NCBI RefSeq assembly: GCF_900186835.1 | Contig: NZ_LT906448.1 | Span: 806,001 to 870,000, forward strand | Reading direction: 5' to 3' | Length of the DNA stretch: 64,000 nt | Source: Pasteurella dagmatis | GTDB lineage: Bacteria > Pseudomonadota > Gammaproteobacteria > Enterobacterales > Pasteurellaceae | Part shown: piece by piece, positions 9,329 to 19,225 of the stretch | Position numbering within the stretch: position 1 is the first letter of the stretch | How the letters are laid out: each line of letters opens with the position of its first letter | Program-made: the position numbers and the translations under genes | Notes under the pieces: model-generated | What the model was told of the DNA's origin: nothing | Seen by the model: the letters and a program-made list of their open reading frames with translations, nothing else | The model's database searches: none

Positions 9329-11041
9329 ATGACTATTCTATTACAACACCTTAATTTTAAAAATCGATTAATGCCTTTTTTATTCACTCTTTTTCTAGCT
9401 GGTTGTACTACAACCTTTTTTGGTGGTGGATTAACTAACTTATTAAAAAGTGATGCAAATGCAAGTTCAGATTTTTATATGAACAAAGTTTATCAAACTC
9501 AAGACAAACAAGATCAACAAACTTACAAACTTTTAGCTGCACGAGTATTACTCACTGAAAATAAAATTCCTCAAGCACAAGCCCTACTTGCTGAATTAAT
9601 TGACTTAAATGAAGAACAATTATTGGACAAATCAATTATTGAGGCCAATATTTCTGCATTAAAGCAACAAAACACGCTTGCTGATAGCCAATTAAAGAAA
9701 ATTAATCTAAGTTTATTAAGCAAATCGCAAATGGCTCGTTACTATAGTGTCGTAGCACGCATTGCTGAGAACCGTTACGATGCAATCGAGGCAGTGAAAG
9801 CACGAATTAAAATGGGTCAACTATTAACAGATGTACAAAGAAAACAAGCGAATATTGACCGCACTTGGAACTTATTACGCAACACTAATCGCGGTGTCAT
9901 TAATAATACAAATGCTAGTGGCAATATTGAGTTAGGTGGTTGGTTAGCTTTAACACGTACTTATAACGAAAACTTAAATAACCCTGCTGTGCTTAGCCAA
10001 GCTATTCAACAATGGAAAGCGTCTTACCCAAATCATTCAGCAGCCTATTTATTCCCAACGGAATTACAAAGTTTATTTAATTTCCAACAAACAAACTTAT
10101 CACAAGTAGCACTTCTTTTACCTCTAAGTGGCAATGCGCAATTAATAGGCAACACGGTGAAAGCCGGCTTTGATGCGGTTAAAGATGATAAAATGGCTAA
10201 TGTACAAGTCTTTGACTCTATGGTTGCTCCAATGGACACCGTTTTTGAACAAGTGAAACAAGCAGGCATTAGAAGTGTTGTTGGTCCATTATTAAAACAA
10301 AATGTAGATGTGATTTTAAACAATGCATCACTTGTACAAGGCTTAGATGTTTTAGCATTAAACTCAACATCAAATGAACGTGCAATAGGTCAGCTTTGCT
10401 ACTATGGTTTATCCCCAGAAGATGAGGCAGAGTCAGCAGCAAACAAAATGTGGAAAGATGGCGTGCGCAATCCTTTAGTGTTTGTACCACAAAGCGATTT
10501 AGGTCAACGTACAGCTTCAGCTTATAACATTCGCTGGCAACAATTAGCAGCGACTGATGCAAATATCAAATTTTATAATCAACCAGCAGATATCGCTTAT
10601 GCTTTACAAGAAGGTGCTGAAGCAGCTTATATTATTGCAATGAGTGAACAATTAGCTGAAATTAAAACAAATATTGATAACAGTGGACGTAATATTAAAT
10701 TGTATGCGAGCTCACGTAGCAACTCTGCCAATAATGGACCAGAATATCGTTTATTAATGGAGGGCTTAAAATTTAGTGACTTGCCTTTCTTTAAAGATAC
10801 AACTTCGACACAATATAAGCGTATTGAAAGTTTAACTAAAGGTGACTACTCATTGATGCGTTTATATGCGATGGGTTCCGATGCATGGTTATTAATTAAT
10901 CATTTCAATGAGCTACGTCAAGTACCTGGTTATAACATAGATGGTTTAACAGGTAAATTAAGTGCTGGTTCAAACTGTAATATTGAACGTGATATGACAT
11001 GGTTCCAATATCAGAATGGTGGCATTGTTCCACTCAATTAA
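9329..11041 (+). CDS. lpoA: LpoA, lipoprotein activator of PBP1A
   Basis: Outer-membrane lipoprotein that reaches through the peptidoglycan to stimulate the synthase PBP1A. From the ATG at 9329 (CGGAG six to ten bases upstream) it has 570 residues. The lipobox LAGC places the lipidated cysteine at residue 26. An N-terminal TPR-like helical domain (about 50-240) is followed by a periplasmic-binding-protein-like domain starting near [16 protein letters not shown]. It heads the lpoA-yraN-diaA-dolP cluster; only two bases separate its stop from yraN. Confidence 0.93.
   Translation: MTILLQHLNFKNRLMPFLFTLFLAGCTTTFFGGGLTNLLKSDANASSDFYMNKVYQTQDKQDQQTYKLLAARVLLTENKIPQAQALLAELIDLNEEQLLDKSIIEANISALKQQNTLADSQLKKINLSLLSKSQMARYYSVVARIAENRYDAIEAVKARIKMGQLLTDVQRKQANIDRTWNLLRNTNRGVINNTNASGNIELGGWLALTRTYNENLNNPAVLSQAIQQWKASYPNHSAAYLFPTELQSLFNFQQTNLSQVALLLPLSGNAQLIGNTVKAGFDAVKDDKMANVQVFDSMVAPMDTVFEQVKQAGIRSVVGPLLKQNVDVILNNASLVQGLDVLALNSTSNERAIGQLCYYGLSPEDEAESAANKMWKDGVRNPLVFVPQSDLGQRTASAYNIRWQQLAATDANIKFYNQPADIAYALQEGAEAAYIIAMSEQLAEIKTNIDNSGRNIKLYASSRSNSANNGPEYRLLMEGLKFSDLPFFKDTTSTQYKRIESLTKGDYSLMRLYAMGSDAWLLINHFNELRQVPGYNIDGLTGKLSAGSNCNIERDMTWFQYQNGGIVPLN
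9858..9866 (-). repeat. DNA uptake sequence core in lpoA
   Basis: ACCGCACTT inside the lpoA coding sequence. Confidence 0.85.
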
Positions 11042-11043
11042 AG

Positions 11044-11403
11044 ATGCTCTCATTAAAACGTCAACAAGGGGCGAGATTTGAACAACAAGCTCGCCTTTTT
11101 TTAGAATCTCAAGGCCTCAAATTTATTGCTGCGAATCAATACTTTAAATGTGGTGAACTTGATCTTATTATGCAAGATCAAACTACAATCGTGTTTGTTG
11201 AAGTTCGGCAGCGTAAAAAGGCTTGTTTTGGTACAGCGGTAGAAAGTGTTGATTGGCAAAAACAACAAAAATGGATAGATGCGGCAAACCTTTGGTTAGC
11301 ACAACAAAATCTAAGTTTAGAAGATGCTGATTGCCGTTTTGATTTAATTGCTTTTGGAGCAACAACAAAAGAAATTAAATGGATTCCTAATTTTCTTGAT
11401 TAA
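11044..11403 (+). CDS. yraN: YraN, UPF0102 nuclease-like protein
   Basis: A small cytoplasmic protein (119 residues from ATG 11044) of the UPF0102 family, which has a restriction-endonuclease-like fold. The motif GELDLIMQD followed by VFVEVRQR is the expected acidic catalytic-like pattern, with Arg where many nucleases have Lys, as is usual in this family. The biochemical role is unproven. An earlier in-frame GTG at 10999 would overlap the end of lpoA and is less likely. It is probably co-transcribed with lpoA and diaA. Confidence 0.9.
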   Translation: MLSLKRQQGARFEQQARLFLESQGLKFIAANQYFKCGELDLIMQDQTTIVFVEVRQRKKACFGTAVESVDWQKQQKWIDAANLWLAQQNLSLEDADCRFDLIAFGATTKEIKWIPNFLD

Positions 11404-11409
11404 AAAACT

Positions 11410-11997
11410 ATGTTAGAAAAATTAAAAGATTTATACACCGAAAGTATTCAAACTCAAATTTCAGCTTCCAGTTTATTACCTGAAACTATCGCTCAAGCTG
11501 CTAAATCAATCGTTGATTGCTTATTGCAAGGCAAAAAAATCATTGTTTGTGGTAATGGTCGCTCTTATATCAATGCTCAATTATTTGTGGCTAATCTCTT
11601 AAACCGCTATGAACTGACTCGCCCTAGTTTTCCTTCCGTATTATTAAGCTTAGATAGTGCGGTCAATTCTGCAATAGTTTTAGATCAAACAAGTGATACT
11701 CTATTTCAACGCCAGTTTAATGCTGTTGCACAAGAAGGCGATATTTTTGTGGTATTTTCCCCTCTAGCACATAATGAAGAAATGGTTACAAATGCGATTA
11801 ATAGCGCAGTTAATAAAGCGATCAGGGTGATTGTTTTCACTGGTGCAAGTAATGACCATATTCAAGGCTTTCTTACTGAAAATGATTTGGAAATTGCTAT
11901 ACCTGCAACCAAAGAAAGCCGTATTATTGAAGGTCACTGTTTCATTGTGAATACAATTTGTGAATTGATTGATCATGCTTTGTTTTCACATCCATAA
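11410..11997 (+). CDS. diaA: DiaA, DnaA initiator-associating SIS-domain protein
   Basis: A 195-residue single SIS-domain protein, related to phosphoheptose isomerase GmhA. In E. coli DiaA forms tetramers that bind DnaA and promote timely initiation at oriC. The SIS core starts with KIIVCGNGRSYINAQLF and continues through VVFSPLAHNEEM and the TKESRIIEGHCF helix. Position between yraN and dolP favours DiaA over GmhA. The start codon lies six bases after the yraN stop. Confidence 0.9.
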   Translation: MLEKLKDLYTESIQTQISASSLLPETIAQAAKSIVDCLLQGKKIIVCGNGRSYINAQLFVANLLNRYELTRPSFPSVLLSLDSAVNSAIVLDQTSDTLFQRQFNAVAQEGDIFVVFSPLAHNEEMVTNAINSAVNKAIRVIVFTGASNDHIQGFLTENDLEIAIPATKESRIIEGHCFIVNTICELIDHALFSHP

Positions 11998-12057
11998 CTT
12001 GACAAGGCAATAAAATTCAACAAAACTACATAAAAAATAAACTAAAGGAGAAAGTCG

Positions 12058-12642
12058 ATGCAAATGAAAAACTTAAAAACCTTAGCGCTTATTTTAGGTA
12101 GTGCTATTGTGTTACAAGGTTGTGTTGCTGCAACAATTGCAGGTACTGCTGCGGTAGCGACGAAAGTTGCAACGGATCCTCGAACCGTGGGTACACAAAT
12201 TGACGACGAAGCACTAGAAGAAAAAGTGCGTTTAGCTATTCGTAAAGATGAACAAGTAAAATCTGAAGCTCGCATTAACATCGTTTCTTACAGTGGACGT
12301 GTTTTACTCATTGGCCAAGCACCAAATCCAAATGTTGCTGAAGTTGCAACAAGCCTAGCAAAAGGAGTGGAAGGAGTTAATGACGTTTATAATCAAATCC
12401 GTCCTGAACCTAAAATTAGCTTCCCACAAATTGCAAAAGATAGCTGGATTACGACTGAAGTAAAATCGAAAATGTTATTGGATTCACGTGTAAAAACCAG
12501 CGATGTGAAAGTTATCACCGAAAATGGTGAAGTGTTCTTAATGGGTAACTTAACTCAGGCACAAGCAGATGCAGCAGCTGATTTAGCACGCAATATTGCA
12601 GGTGTAAAGAAAGTAGTTAAAGTGATTCATTATTTGAACTAA
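12058..12642 (+). CDS. dolP: DolP, BON-domain outer-membrane lipoprotein
   Basis: A 194-residue lipoprotein with lipobox LQGC (Cys22) and two BON domains (about 50-115 and 125-190). DolP (YraP) binds anionic phospholipids at the division site and supports outer-membrane integrity and BAM function in E. coli. AAGGAG precedes the ATG at good spacing. It is the last gene of the yra-like cluster and ends in a strong hairpin made from two uptake sequences. Confidence 0.93.
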   Translation: MQMKNLKTLALILGSAIVLQGCVAATIAGTAAVATKVATDPRTVGTQIDDEALEEKVRLAIRKDEQVKSEARINIVSYSGRVLLIGQAPNPNVAEVATSLAKGVEGVNDVYNQIRPEPKISFPQIAKDSWITTEVKSKMLLDSRVKTSDVKVITENGEVFLMGNLTQAQADAAADLARNIAGVKKVVKVIHYLN

Positions 12643-12659
12643 TTGTTTCCCTGGCTAAT

Positions 12660-12702
12660 AAAAAGTGCGGTGAATATTTTAAAAAATTCACCGCACTTTT
12701 TA
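12660..12702. terminator. Bidirectional terminator built from two uptake cores
   Basis: Inverted uptake cores at 12663-12671 and 12690-12698 extend into a stem of more than 14 bp (AAAAAGTGCGGTGAAT and its complement) with a T-run on each strand. It separates dolP from the convergent ribE. Confidence 0.9.
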
Positions 12703-12710
12703 TTTACTAA

Positions 12711-13325
12711 TCACAACCCTTTATTTACTAAATATCGCTCGACTGTATCAACAATCGCTTGTGTTTGAGGGTCAATCTCAATGTTCACTTGGCTACCCAC
12801 TTTGCGTTGTCCAATTAAAGTTCTAGTCAGTGTTTCGGGAATTAAGTTTACACAGAATTGATTTTCCTTCACTTCACCAATCGTTAAGCTAATCCCATCA
12901 ATCGCAATAAAGCCTTTTGGTAACACATACTTCATCGTGTCACTATTCGGTAATTCAAACCAAATTTGGCAATTATTTTCGCTACGTATTACATCAACAA
13001 CAGTTGCAGTGCAATATACGTGCCCAGATAAAATATGACCGCCAATTTCACTCCCCATCTGCATTGCACGCTCAATATTAACAAGATCCCCTGTCTTTAA
13101 CTCACCAAGATTTGTAATACGCAATGTTTCTGCCATTAGATCAAAACTAACTAAATCGCCATTAATTTCAGTAACTGTTAAGCAAACCCCATTATTTGCT
13201 ACTGAAGCACCTATTTCTAAAGCATTGAGTAATTCTTGTGGCATTTTTACTATCTGTGTTCTAAAATTGGTTTTCTCTATGATTGACACAATTTGTGCAG
13301 TGCCTTGAACAATACCTGTAAACAT
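12711..13325 (-). CDS. ribE: Riboflavin synthase, alpha chain
   Basis: Catalyses dismutation of two 6,7-dimethyl-8-ribityllumazine molecules to riboflavin. The 204 residues start with the canonical [15 protein letters not shown] and contain two lumazine-binding repeats, the first with [12 protein letters not shown] and the second with [13 protein letters not shown]. It is monocistronic and divergent from the MATE exporter gene 57 bases away, an arrangement shared with H. influenzae. The same gene is called ribC in some annotations. Confidence 0.96.
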   Translation of the reverse strand: MFTGIVQGTAQIVSIIEKTNFRTQIVKMPQELLNALEIGASVANNGVCLTVTEINGDLVSFDLMAETLRITNLGELKTGDLVNIERAMQMGSEIGGHILSGHVYCTATVVDVIRSENNCQIWFELPNSDTMKYVLPKGFIAIDGISLTIGEVKENQFCVNLIPETLTRTLIGQRKVGSQVNIEIDPQTQAIVDTVERYLVNKGL

Positions 13326-13382
13326 TAGTCATCTCTCTTTTAAATAAAAAAACCTCGCTATTATAGCAAACTTGAGTATTTT

Positions 13383-14777
13383 ATGAAGTTAACAAATTTT
13401 AAAGACTATCAAACTGAGTCTAAAAAGCTGATTTTGATTGCCCTACCTATTTTATTTGCTCAAATTGCACAAAACTCAATGGGCTTAGTGGATACTATTA
13501 TGTCTGGACGTGTGAGTTCCGCTGATATGGCAGCTGTTTCTGTTGGCGCATCAATTTGGTTCCCACTCGTATTATTTGGTCACGGTTTATTGTTAGCCTT
13601 ACCACCGACAATATCTTATCTCAATGGTTCTGGTAAACGTGATCAAATTGCGCATCAAGTAAGACAAGGAATTTGGATCATCATTTTTAGCTGTATTCCT
13701 CTGGGTTTACTTATTTATTACAGCAATTTAGTTTTTGACTTAATGGAAGTGGAAGAACATCTCAAAGAAATCACAATCGGTTATTTACATGCAATGATTT
13801 GGGGATTACCTGCCTATTTATTAATGATTAATTTCCGCTGTCTTAATGATGGTATAGCTAAAACAAAACCTGCAATGGTGATTGCTTTTTTAGGCTTAGC
13901 ACTCAATATTCCACTTAACTACATTTTTATTTACGGTAAATTAGGCGTGCCAGCATTCGGTGCTGTGGGTTGTGGAATAGCAACAGCAATTGTCAATTGG
14001 TTTATGTGTATTTTAATGATTTCTTACTGTGTTAAAGCTCGAAATCAACGTGACTTAAATTTATTTAGCAAAATTATTGAAAAACCAAATCTAGTCACAC
14101 TTAAAAAACTCTTAAATTTGGGCTTCCCTATTGCTGTTGCCCTATTTTGTGAAGTAGCTCTTTTTGCATTAACGGCATTGCTACTTTCACCTTTAGGTAC
14201 AAAAATTGTAGCAAGCCATCAAATTGCTTTAAATACCAGCTCTTTCATCTTTATGTTGCCAATGTCTTTAGGAATGGCTGCGACAATTTTAGTTGGGCAA
14301 CGGTTAGGGGAAGGCAGTGCAGATAAAGCTAAAAAAGTCTCTTATATCGCCCTTATTGTAGGTTTAGCGATTGCCGTTATTACTGCACTTATTACCATTT
14401 TACTACGTACTGAAATTGCCCATATTTTTGTGCGAGATCCAGAAGTTATTGCAATGGCTGGTTCACTTTTATTATTGGCCGCCTTATATCAATTTTCAGA
14501 CACAATCCAAGTGGTATCTGGTGGTGTATTACGTGGCTATAAAGATACTAAAGCCATCTTGTGCATTACTCTATTCTGCTATTGGATTGTAGGAATGCCT
14601 ATTGGTTATACGCTTGCAAGAACTGACATTGTAATGCCGGCACTCGGTGCTGAAGGTTTCTGGATTGGATTTGTGGTGAGTTTAACTATCGCTGCGGTGC
14701 TATTAATGCATCGAATGTACAAAATTCAAGCGCAACCAGATGATATTTTATTTAGCAAATTGGAGAGAATTAAATAA
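13383..14777 (+). CDS. norM: MATE family multidrug/cation antiporter
   Basis: A 464-residue inner-membrane protein with about 12 hydrophobic segments and MATE signatures such as [20 protein letters not shown] at the N-terminus and the second-half repeat beginning [15 protein letters not shown]. The family exports cationic drugs and fluoroquinolones in exchange for Na+ or H+; the H. influenzae orthologue is HmrM. Its stop overlaps the start of the next gene by one base (TAATG), so the two are translationally coupled. Confidence 0.93.
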   Translation: MKLTNFKDYQTESKKLILIALPILFAQIAQNSMGLVDTIMSGRVSSADMAAVSVGASIWFPLVLFGHGLLLALPPTISYLNGSGKRDQIAHQVRQGIWIIIFSCIPLGLLIYYSNLVFDLMEVEEHLKEITIGYLHAMIWGLPAYLLMINFRCLNDGIAKTKPAMVIAFLGLALNIPLNYIFIYGKLGVPAFGAVGCGIATAIVNWFMCILMISYCVKARNQRDLNLFSKIIEKPNLVTLKKLLNLGFPIAVALFCEVALFALTALLLSPLGTKIVASHQIALNTSSFIFMLPMSLGMAATILVGQRLGEGSADKAKKVSYIALIVGLAIAVITALITILLRTEIAHIFVRDPEVIAMAGSLLLLAALYQFSDTIQVVSGGVLRGYKDTKAILCITLFCYWIVGMPIGYTLARTDIVMPALGAEGFWIGFVVSLTIAAVLLMHRMYKIQAQPDDILFSKLERIK

Positions 14778-15823
14778 TGAAATCAATCATTAATGTTGGT
14801 ATCGCAGGTTTTGGAATGTCTGCTAAAATATTCCATTGCCCATTTCTTCATCTTGACTCACGTTTTCAACTCAAAAAAGTTTTTGAACGCAACAGCAAAA
14901 ATGCTAAACAATACTACCCTTACGTTGATGTAGTACATCAATTTGATGAGCTTTTAACAGAAGATATTGATTTAGTGATCATCACTACACCAAACCAAAC
15001 GCATTATGAGTTTGCGAAACAAGCTATTCTTGCTAGCAAAAATGTAATTGTAGAAAAACCAATTACTATTCATTCACAACAAGCATTGGAACTGGCTCAA
15101 TTGGCTGAAAAACAAAATGTGACGCTGTCAGTATATCAAAACCGTCGCTGGGATAATGGAGCTTTAACTGTTAAAAAATTAATTAATGAAAATATATTAG
15201 GCGACATAGTTGAATATGAAATCCGCTTTGAGCGTTTTAGCCCAAATAAAAATCCTAAAGCGTGGAAAGAAACTGGTGAGCTTGGCACTGGTCTCGTTTA
15301 TGATTTGGGCGTACACCTCATTGATCATGTTGTAGATTTATTTGGAGTCCCTATCTCACTTTATGCTGATGTGGTAAAACAAAACCCCAATAGTGGCAGC
15401 GATGATTTTTTCCGTATCACTTTTTACTATGAAGGTAAACGAGTGATTATGTCTGCAACAAAGTTTGCGCGAGAATCTGCTCCACATATTATATTGCAAG
15501 GTAAAAAAGGCTCGTATTTGCAACCTAAAGTGGATAATCAAGAAGCGTTACTGATTAAGGGTATAGAGCCTAAAGGCAATTGGAATAAACTTCCGCAAGA
15601 GCAATGGGGTATTTTACATACTGAAATTGAAAATGAAGTTATAAGAAAAAAAATTGAACCAGAGTTAGGTAATTATCAAGCATATTACAATAATATTTAC
15701 GACAGTATTTGTAATGATTTACCGTTAAAAGTGACAGCGCAACAAGCGTATATTGTGTTACAACTCATTGAAAAAGTGTATGAAAGTGCAAAGTGCGGTC
15801 AAAAATTACTAATAAATTTATAA
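14777..15823 (+). CDS. Gfo/Idh/MocA family oxidoreductase
   Basis: A 348-residue NAD(P)-dependent oxidoreductase resembling E. coli YdgJ. The Rossmann nucleotide-binding region starts VGIAGFGMSAKIFHCPF and is followed by the conserved VEKPIT (Lys of the EKP motif) and a C-terminal alpha/beta domain with YDLGVHLIDHVVDLFG, which supplies the usual Asp-x-x-x-His pair. The substrate is probably a sugar or polyol but cannot be read from the sequence. It is coupled to the MATE exporter by a one-base overlap. An uptake core sits at its 3' end. Confidence 0.88.
   Translation: MKSIINVGIAGFGMSAKIFHCPFLHLDSRFQLKKVFERNSKNAKQYYPYVDVVHQFDELLTEDIDLVIITTPNQTHYEFAKQAILASKNVIVEKPITIHSQQALELAQLAEKQNVTLSVYQNRRWDNGALTVKKLINENILGDIVEYEIRFERFSPNKNPKAWKETGELGTGLVYDLGVHLIDHVVDLFGVPISLYADVVKQNPNSGSDDFFRITFYYEGKRVIMSATKFARESAPHIILQGKKGSYLQPKVDNQEALLIKGIEPKGNWNKLPQEQWGILHTEIENEVIRKKIEPELGNYQAYYNNIYDSICNDLPLKVTAQQAYIVLQLIEKVYESAKCGQKLLINL
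15791..15799 (+). repeat. DNA uptake sequence core at oxidoreductase 3' end
   Basis: AAGTGCGGTC falls in the last ten codons of the Gfo/Idh/MocA gene. Confidence 0.85.
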
Positions 15824-15833
15824 AATGGAATAA

Positions 15834-15868
15834 AAAACGGTGTCTAATTTAAGTTAGACACCGTTTTT
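15834..15868. terminator. Bidirectional intrinsic terminator
   Basis: A 15-bp stem AAAAACGGTGTCTAA with its complement and T-runs on both strands separates the oxidoreductase from pykA. Confidence 0.9.
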
Positions 15869-15885
15869 ATTACTCAAAGAACAGA

Positions 15886-17325
15886 TTACTCAACAACAAG
15901 TGTACGGCAAGTATTTGTACCACTTGCTAATAATTCATCACCTTGTGTTAATAAGACTAAATCACCAGATACTAAGAAACCTTTCTCTTTCAATAGTTGG
16001 ATTGCTAATGCTGCACCTTTTGAAGTACGGCTGATATCATCAAAGTAAATAGGTGTCACACCACGATATAATGCACATAAATTCAAGGCATCTTGGTTAC
16101 GAGATAATGCAAAGATTGGTAAACCTGAACTAATGCGTGACATTAATAATGCTGTGCGGCCAGTATGTGTCATTGCGATAATTGCTGCTACACCTTTCAT
16201 ATGGTTAGCTGCATACATCGCAGACATTGCAACAGACTCTTCGATTGAATCAAATTGGATTTCCATACGGTGACGAGATACGTTAATACTAGGCATTTTT
16301 TCTGCACCCAAACATACTTTCGCCATTGTAGATACTGTTTCTGATGGATATTGACCTGCTGCTGTTTCAGCAGAAAGCATTACAGCATCTGTACCATCTA
16401 ATACAGCGTTCGCAACGTCCATTACTTCTGCTCGTGTTGGCATTGGGTTGCTGATCATTGACTCCATCATTTGAGTCGCTGTAATTACAACGCGGTTTAA
16501 TTGGCGAGCTCGACGAATTAATTTTTTCTGTACACCAACTAATTCAGGATCACCAATTTCAACTCCTAAGTCACCACGAGCAACCATAATTACGTCTGAT
16601 GCTAAAATGATGTCGTCCATTGCTTCTGTTGTTGCAACTGTTTCTGCTCGCTCTACTTTAGCTACAATTTTTGCTTTTAAGCCAGCTGCTTCAGCAAGCT
16701 CACGTGCATAATTTAAGTCAGCACTAGAACGAGGGAAAGAGACAGCTAAGTAATCAACACCAATTTTCGCAGCTAATAAGATATCGTTTTTATCTTTTTC
16801 AGTTAATGCATCAGCAGACAAACCACCGCCTAACTTATTAATACCTTTATTATTTGATAAAGGTCCACCAACTGTAACTTCAGTAAATACTTTTGCACCT
16901 TCTGTTGATAATACTTTTAATTGAACGCGACCATCATCTAATAATAAAATATCACCAGGAACAACATCTTGTGGTAATGTTTTGTAATCTAAACCAACGC
17001 TTTCTTGTGAGCCTTCACCTTTTGGCAATTCAGCATCAAGGATAAATTTATCACCAATATTTAAGAAAATTTTGCCGTCTTTAAAAGTAGAAACGCGAAT
17101 TTTAGGACCTTGTAAATCACCAAGAATTGCAACTGTTTTACCTAATTTTTTTGCAATTTCACGTACACGTTCCGCACGCCCCATATGATCTTCAGGTGAA
17201 CCGTGAGAGAAGTTCATACGCACAACGTTTGCACCAGCAGCAATGATTTTTTCTAAATTATTACCACGATCTGTTGATGGTCCCATCGTACATACAATCT
17301 TTGTTCTTCTTAGTCTTCTAGACAT
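15886..17325 (-). CDS. pykA: Pyruvate kinase
   Basis: Converts phosphoenolpyruvate and ADP to pyruvate and ATP. The 479 residues match the E. coli PykA (type II) isozyme almost throughout, starting [19 protein letters not shown]. Visible landmarks are the substrate-site motif [12 protein letters not shown] with [14 protein letters not shown], and the Lys in [11 protein letters not shown]. It is monocistronic, divergent from the tRNA-Val gene, and ends in a shared terminator. Confidence 0.97.
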   Translation of the reverse strand: MSRRLRRTKIVCTMGPSTDRGNNLEKIIAAGANVVRMNFSHGSPEDHMGRAERVREIAKKLGKTVAILGDLQGPKIRVSTFKDGKIFLNIGDKFILDAELPKGEGSQESVGLDYKTLPQDVVPGDILLLDDGRVQLKVLSTEGAKVFTEVTVGGPLSNNKGINKLGGGLSADALTEKDKNDILLAAKIGVDYLAVSFPRSSADLNYARELAEAAGLKAKIVAKVERAETVATTEAMDDIILASDVIMVARGDLGVEIGDPELVGVQKKLIRRARQLNRVVITATQMMESMISNPMPTRAEVMDVANAVLDGTDAVMLSAETAAGQYPSETVSTMAKVCLGAEKMPSINVSRHRMEIQFDSIEESVAMSAMYAANHMKGVAAIIAMTHTGRTALLMSRISSGLPIFALSRNQDALNLCALYRGVTPIYFDDISRTSKGAALAIQLLKEKGFLVSGDLVLLTQGDELLASGTNTCRTLVVE

Positions 17326-17520
17326 TACCTACTCCGTAAAATTATTTATGATACACAATTATTGTTCCCGAATTCTTAACCTATTCAGGTTGAGAAAAAA
17401 CTGGTCATATTATACGCCTAAAATAAAATTAGATCGAGATCACAAATTTGAAAATACCCATTTTAGATAAGGGAAAATGCCTATTTTTTTGACATTCAAT
17501 AATTAAAACGAAAAAAAGTC

Positions 17521-17549
17521 TTGTTTTGTCAAAAAAAAACTTATATGAT
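17521..17549 (+). promoter_or_regulatory. tRNA-Val promoter
   Basis: TTGTTT at 17521-17526 and TATGAT at 17544-17549 with 17-base spacing stand 17 bases before the mature tRNA. Confidence 0.6.
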
Positions 17550-17566
17550 TCCCACACTTTTCAAGT

Positions 17567-17643
17567 GCAACTATAGCTCAGTTGGTTAGAGCACCACCTT
17601 GACATGGTGGGGGTCACTGGTTCGAGTCCAGCTAGTTGCACCA
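17567..17643 (+). tRNA. tRNA-Val (anticodon GAC)
   Basis: A complete 77-nt tRNA with acceptor stem GCAACTA/TAGTTGC, D-arm, anticodon stem CCACC/GGTGG around TTGACAT (GAC at 17601-17603), T-loop TTCGAGT and an encoded CCA. It closely resembles E. coli tRNA-Val(GAC). The first T-stem pair is A-C, where E. coli has a G-U pair. An integrase gene follows 191 bases downstream, so the 3' half of this tRNA is probably the attachment site. Confidence 0.95.
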
Positions 17644-17767
17644 TCTCTCCCTTTCATACCTCCTCATAACTCATCAAAAAGCCTTATAAATACTAGATAA
17701 AACAGCATTTTTCTTATATTCTACCCCTCACCACTAAACGCTTTAAAACGTATTTAATCAGCTATTT

Positions 17768-17819
17768 TAGTAACTATCTTAGTAACTACGGCAAAAATAC
17801 TATCTTTTCATAGTTACTA
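17768..17819. repeat. Three TAGTAACTA repeats before the integrase gene
   Basis: TAGTAACTA occurs at 17768-17776 and 17780-17788 as direct copies and inverted (TAGTTACTA) at 17811-17819. They lie between the tRNA attachment site and int. Their number and place fit integrase arm-type or excisionase binding sites, or an int operator. Confidence 0.55.
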
Positions 17820-17834
17820 TAAAAGGGAGAATTT

Positions 17835-19046
17835 ATGGCTAGAACAACTAAACCACTTACCAATACAGAAGTTAATAAAGCTAAAGCAAGAGATAAACCT
17901 TATACCTTAACTGATGGTAACGGCTTATTCTTATTGATTATGCCTAGTGGAGTTAAAACTTGGCAATTTAACTACTATAGACCCATAACAAAAAAGAGAG
18001 CTAAATTTAGCTTAGGTGCTTATCCTAATTTAACCATCGCCCAAGCTCGTGCTAAACGTGAAGAATATAGAGCGCTACTCGCACAAGGCATTGATCCACA
18101 ACTTCACAAGCAAGAACAAGAATTAAAACAACAAGCAGAAAACACAAATACGCTTTTAAACATTGCTCACCGCTGGAAAGAAAAAAGATCCAAAGAGGTT
18201 GAGCCTTTGACCATGGAAAAAAACTGGAAACGACTAGAAAACCATTTATTCCCAATTCTGGGGCATTATCCTATTGATCAAATTACTTCACCTATTTTGA
18301 TTGATGCCGTAAAACCACTTAATGAACAAGGGTTCAACGATACACTTCATAGAATAATCAACCTTACTAATCAGATCTTAAATTACGCTGTCACTATTGG
18401 ACTTTTACCCTTCAATAGCTGTGTAAAAGCCTCTGATGCTTATCACAAAGAAGAACAAACAAATCATCCAGCTATCTCCTACAAAGAGTTAGCAACGCTA
18501 CTAAAAGATTTTCAGGAATCAAATAGGGATTACTTAACAAAAGTATTATTCCGCTGGCAATTACTATCTATGGTAAGACCAGCGGAGGCGGTAAGTGCAG
18601 AATGGTCTGAAATTGATTTTGATAAAAAGTTATGGGTTATTCCAGCTATAAAAATGAAGAAAACTAGACAGGGACAATTTGATCACACCGTGCCACTCTC
18701 TAGCCAAATGATATCAATTCTCCAAGAATTAAAACCTATTACTGGTGTGTGTAAATATGTTTTCCCTCATTATAGTTTGCCTAATCGCTCTATGAGTAAA
18801 GAAACTATTACTAAAGCGCTACGTGATATTGGTTATCAAGGTAAACAAGATTCACATGGCTTGCGTTCTATCGGTAGAACTTATTTAGAAGATCAGAATG
18901 TAGATTTTAGATTAGCTGAAACTTGTTTAGCACATCGAGTAGGAGATAAAACGAGTCGAGCATATAACAGGGCTAAATATATAGAATTAAGGCGACCAGT
19001 GATGCAACTTTGGGGCGACTATGTAGAAAAATGTTCTCCTAAATAA
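17835..19046 (+). CDS. P4-type tyrosine recombinase (integrase)
   Basis: A 403-residue site-specific recombinase of the P4 family. It has the N-terminal DUF4102-type arm-binding domain (LTDGNGLFLLIMPSG, then SLGAYPNLTIAQARAKREEY), a core-binding domain and a catalytic domain with all expected residues: Arg248 (SMVRPAE), His341 and Arg344 (SHGLRS), His367 (AHRVG) and the nucleophile Tyr377 (RAYNRA). AGGGAG precedes the ATG. Family members integrate into tRNA 3' ends, and this one lies next to tRNA-Val in the outward orientation usual for islands. The gene looks intact, although the neighbouring element has largely decayed. Confidence 0.93.
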   Translation: MARTTKPLTNTEVNKAKARDKPYTLTDGNGLFLLIMPSGVKTWQFNYYRPITKKRAKFSLGAYPNLTIAQARAKREEYRALLAQGIDPQLHKQEQELKQQAENTNTLLNIAHRWKEKRSKEVEPLTMEKNWKRLENHLFPILGHYPIDQITSPILIDAVKPLNEQGFNDTLHRIINLTNQILNYAVTIGLLPFNSCVKASDAYHKEEQTNHPAISYKELATLLKDFQESNRDYLTKVLFRWQLLSMVRPAEAVSAEWSEIDFDKKLWVIPAIKMKKTRQGQFDHTVPLSSQMISILQELKPITGVCKYVFPHYSLPNRSMSKETITKALRDIGYQGKQDSHGLRSIGRTYLEDQNVDFRLAETCLAHRVGDKTSRAYNRAKYIELRRPVMQLWGDYVEKCSPK

Positions 19047-19136
19047 CAAATAAAGTGTGCTGTGCGTAAAAATTTATAAAAATAGTCTTCACCTCTTCAT
19101 AGTCATCATTTTTATCTATAAATCAATATGTTATAG

Positions 19137-19163
19137 TGTGAAGACTTATTTTAAGTCTTCACA
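19137..19163. repeat. 12-bp perfect inverted repeat downstream of int
   Basis: TGTGAAGACTTA and its exact complement flank three T. A further AGTCTTCAC stands at 19084-19092 and a related AAGTGTTCAC at 19166-19175. There is no T-run, so an operator or recombination site is as likely as a terminator. The function is unknown. Confidence 0.5.
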
Positions 19164-19185
19164 ACAAGTGTTCACATAAGCAAGA

Positions 19186-19206
19186 AAAGGGGCTATTTGC
19201 CCCTTT
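19186..19206. terminator. Intrinsic terminator between int and the broken minus-strand gene
   Basis: AAAGGGGC pairs with GCCCCTTT around TATTT. Both flanks are T- or A-rich, so it can end int on one strand and the 19226-19540 relic on the other. Confidence 0.7.
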
Positions 19207-19225
19207 ATTCCTTTTCGATTTCTAT

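Noticed and set aside
10999..11043. Longer YraN start at GTG 10999
   Set aside because: It would overlap the lpoA end and add residues absent from the family; the ATG at 11044 gives the normal length.
12660..12702. Insertion-sequence terminal repeats
   Set aside because: The inverted repeat is explained by two uptake cores forming a terminator; no transposase lies between or near them.
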